Shown here: in pieces, positions 6,208 to 7,501 of the stretch
Numbering within the stretch: the stretch's first letter is position 1
How the letters are laid out: every line of letters begins with the position of its first letter
Assembly (NCBI GenBank): GCA_016934355.1
Contig: JAFGTA010000208.1
Coordinates: 1 to 7,501 of the forward strand
Source: Candidatus Bathyarchaeota archaeon
GTDB taxonomy: Archaea; Thermoproteota; Bathyarchaeia; TCS64
Reading direction: 5' to 3'
DNA length: 7,501 nucleotides
Made by a program: the position numbers and the translations under genes
Notes under the pieces: model-generated
The model's input: the letters and a program-made list of their open reading frames with translations, nothing else
What the model was told of the DNA's origin: nothing
The model's database searches: none

Positions 6208-6723
6208 TAGCTCCTTAGCGAGCACGTAGAAGACGCCGCCCCCTCCGTCTACGCCGTCCAGCTCCACGCCGTACGCCTCCCTGTACCCCCTGCCCCGGCA
6301 GATGGCGAGGGCTGCGGGGTGGTCGGCGTAGTAGACGATATACCTGTAGCCCATCCCAGCGACCATGGACTCGAAGTAGTCGAAGAAACTGCGCCCATAC
6401 CCCCTGCCGCGGCTCTCGTCGCCCAGCCATATCTCGTGGAGCTCCACAAAGTCGCCCTCGACGCCCAGCTCCTCTTCAAGTATCCTCCTATCCTCATCTT
6501 CTCTGGGCTCACCGTCTGGGTGTTCCTCGGTGTTGGACTCGTGCCAGATGGTGTGCCCCACGACCCTGCCGTCTTCTCTCCAGAGGATCAGCCTCTCTGG
6601 TCTCTCGGTGACCAACCTGAGTTCGGTCTCCCCCAGACTGAGACCTACCCGCGTCATGTGTTCCCTGAGCTCATCGACGCCGCCGCCCCCCTCAAACACT
6701 ACGTCCAACCTGATCCGATACAA
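6202..6723 (-). CDS. GNAT-family N-acetyltransferase
   Basis: A 173-residue acetyltransferase of the GNAT fold, which uses acetyl-CoA to acetylate an amine; the substrate is unknown. The N-terminal strand (YRIRLDVVF) and the strands RLILWREDGRVVGHTIW and FVELHEIWLGDES lead into the acetyl-CoA pyrophosphate-binding motif R-G-R-G-Y-G at 105-110, which fits the family's R/Q-x-x-G-x-G pattern. The helix RSFFDYFESMVAGMG follows, then YIVYYADHPAALAICRGRGYREAYGVEL, typical of the C-terminal Asn/Ala-rich helix and last strands. A strongly acidic insertion (about 62-92) separates two core strands and could mediate specificity. Two GGGG tracts (12-15 and 160-163) occur. The start is a TTG; the next candidates are TTG at codon 6 and GTG at codon 9, but these would remove the first strand. 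It is divergent from the UPF0148 gene. Confidence 0.85.
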   Translation of the reverse strand: MYRIRLDVVFEGGGGVDELREHMTRVGLSLGETELRLVTERPERLILWREDGRVVGHTIWHESNTEEHPDGEPREDEDRRILEEELGVEGDFVELHEIWLGDESRGRGYGRSFFDYFESMVAGMGYRYIVYYADHPAALAICRGRGYREAYGVELDGVDGGGGVFYVLAKELP

Positions 6724-6761
6724 CTGGGCGCAGGGCGTCTTAGGGGTGCCGGTGGGTAAGC

Positions 6762-6768
6762 CTATAAG
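6762..6768. promoter_or_regulatory. Symmetric TATA element in the GNAT/UPF0148 divergent region
   Basis: CTATAAG reads as a TATA-like sequence on the plus strand, and the complement CTTATAG reads as one on the minus strand. It is about 34 bp upstream of the TTG at 6799 (+) and about 42 bp upstream of the TTG at 6723 (-). It is the only A/T-rich block in the 75-bp intergenic stretch. One element may therefore direct transcription both ways, or only that of the UPF0148 gene, whose spacing fits better. Confidence 0.45.
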
Positions 6769-6798
6769 CGGCTGCGCCGATGCGTTGATGGTGCCAGT

Positions 6799-7137
6799 TT
6801 GTCAGAGGGCAGCGTCAAGAAGATGGGAGAGCTACTGCGGCAGGGGGCGCGAATGCTAAGCGACGCGTGCCCAGAGTGCGGCACCCCGCTGTTCCAGCTG
6901 AAGAACGGCGAAACCGTCTGCCCCATGTGCAACAGACCCATAAAATACGTGAAGGAAGGCACAGACTCCAAGGCAGTAGCCCACAGAGAGCGACTCGAAG
7001 AGTCCCTGAGGAAGAAGGTGGACGAGGTCCAAGCAAGGCTCGACGAGGCGCAGGACCCCGCCGTGATAGGGGAGCTCACCGATACGTTGATGAAGCTCAT
7101 GGACGCCCTCGACAAGGCGAACAAGATGGGCGCCTAG
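6799..7137 (+). CDS. UPF0148 / Sjogren's autoantigen-1 family zinc-ribbon protein
   Basis: A 112-residue protein matching the archaeal UPF0148 family, homologous to the eukaryotic p27/Sjogren's syndrome-scleroderma autoantigen 1 zinc ribbon. The order is a short helix (KKMGELLRQGARML, residues 7-20), then a zinc ribbon C24-x-x-C27 (CPECGTPLF) and C41-x-x-C44 (CPMC), then a charged helix from about 62 to 110 (heptad-like, LEESLRKKVDEVQARLDEAQ) that probably forms a coiled coil. The length is normal. The TTG start is chosen because the family usually begins with a short acidic stretch before the KKMxELL helix, and because the TATA-like element is at fitting distance; the ATG at 6823 would cut into that helix. 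The molecular role in archaea is not established. It probably binds zinc and a protein or nucleic-acid partner in the cytoplasm. Its TAG overlaps the opposing gene's stop. Confidence 0.87.
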   Translation: MSEGSVKKMGELLRQGARMLSDACPECGTPLFQLKNGETVCPMCNRPIKYVKEGTDSKAVAHRERLEESLRKKVDEVQARLDEAQDPAVIGELTDTLMKLMDALDKANKMGA

Positions 7138-7501
7138 AGCAGCGTTATCACGGTGACCCCGGCGACTATTACGAGGCACCCAGCCACGACCCGTGGCGTA
7201 AGCCTCTCCGTGTCTCTCAAGAATATGGCGCTTAGAAGCAGCCCAAACAAGGGGTTTGCCCCGATTATCGCGGATACTACGGAGACGGAGCCCCTCTGGG
7301 TCGCCATGAACATGCTTATCCAGGCAACGCTGTTGGAGACGCCTCCTGCTATGAAGTAGGGTAGCGCAGCCCTCGTGAGCCTGATGTCGCCCTGCCTGTT
7401 CATCAGCCTCAGCACAATCGGGTACGTTATGAGGCTCGCGAGCGCCCCCACCACGGCGCCCAGCACAGGCTCGGGGAGCATCGTCAACGCCGTCTTCCTC
7501 G
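7134..7501 (-). CDS. EamA/DMT-superfamily transporter, C-terminal part (partial)
   Basis: The last ~121 residues of a 10-TM drug/metabolite transporter of the EamA type. The reading frame stays open to the right edge, so the TTG at 7487 and ATG at 7481 are internal and the gene's 5' half lies outside the window. Four hydrophobic segments are visible (numbered from the TTG at 7487): about 9-27, 42-60, 68-88 and 98-117. The segment ANPLFGLLLSAIFLRDTERLTP followed by VAGCLVIVAGV is the characteristic end of the second EamA repeat, although the usual Leu-Gly-Glu after the helix is RDTE here. It ends with ITLL at the very C-terminus, as many family members do. Such proteins export or import amino acids, nucleotides or other small metabolites, and the substrate cannot be named. 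The stop TAG at 7136-7134 shares a CTAG with the UPF0148 stop. Confidence 0.85.
   Translation of the reverse strand, partial: RKTALTMLPEPVLGAVVGALASLITYPIVLRLMNRQGDIRLTRAALPYFIAGGVSNSVAWISMFMATQRGSVSVVSAIIGANPLFGLLLSAIFLRDTERLTPRVVAGCLVIVAGVTVITLL

Noticed and set aside
6319..6859. Plus-strand open frames spanning the GNAT gene and into the UPF0148 start
   Set aside because: They are antisense to the GNAT motifs or out of frame with the zinc ribbon. The ATG at 6788 belongs to such a frame and ends soon after.
1..7501. CRISPR arrays, insertion sequences, tRNA/rRNA genes or integration sites
   Set aside because: No regular direct repeats, transposase-like frames, cloverleaf sequences or long inverted repeats were seen. 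The gene content looks like stable chromosome.

Overview
The window looks like chromosomal DNA from a moderately GC-rich archaeon, probably a thermophilic or mesophilic Thermoproteota-type lineage (Bathyarchaeia or Thaumarchaeota-like are guesses; the phylum cannot be fixed from this sequence). Four things point this way: TATA-like boxes about 28-34 bp upstream of several start codons, which suggests leaderless or short-leader mRNAs; heavy use of AGG/AGA Arg and ATA Ile codons; a gene for the UPF0148 / Sjogren's-autoantigen zinc-ribbon family, which is typical of archaea; and a REC-PAS-GAF-PAS-PAS-histidine kinase of a type common in archaea. No rRNA, tRNA, CRISPR, IS element or long repeat was seen.

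Layout. 1-1260 (+) is the 3' part of a gamma-glutamyltranspeptidase-like Ntn hydrolase with unusual active-site residues. It converges, across a 21-bp gap, on a large cytosolic hybrid sensor kinase (1282-3954, -). A ~125-bp divergent promoter region separates the kinase from a polytopic membrane protein with His/Cys clusters (about 4080-4853, +; DUF2085-like). Next comes a small zinc-ribbon/two-TM protein (4910-5218, +) with its own TATA box. It meets, tail to tail with a 4-bp gap, a minus-strand group read GNAT acetyltransferase (6723-6202), 61-aa glycine-rich membrane protein (6174-5989), RlmB/TrmH-type 2'-O-ribose methyltransferase (5945-5223). A symmetric TATA element near 6762-6768 may serve both the GNAT gene and the divergent UPF0148 gene (6799-7137, +). 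The latter shares a CTAG with the stop codon of a partial EamA/DMT transporter that runs off the right edge (7134-7501, -).

The genes do not form one obvious pathway. This looks like a compact housekeeping/accessory neighbourhood with very short intergenic gaps. I see no clear multi-gene new system. The points most worth follow-up are the GGT homologue whose catalytic Thr is replaced by Ser-Cys, the metal-ligand-rich membrane protein beside a second zinc-ribbon membrane protein, and the unresolved 5' end of the kinase gene.
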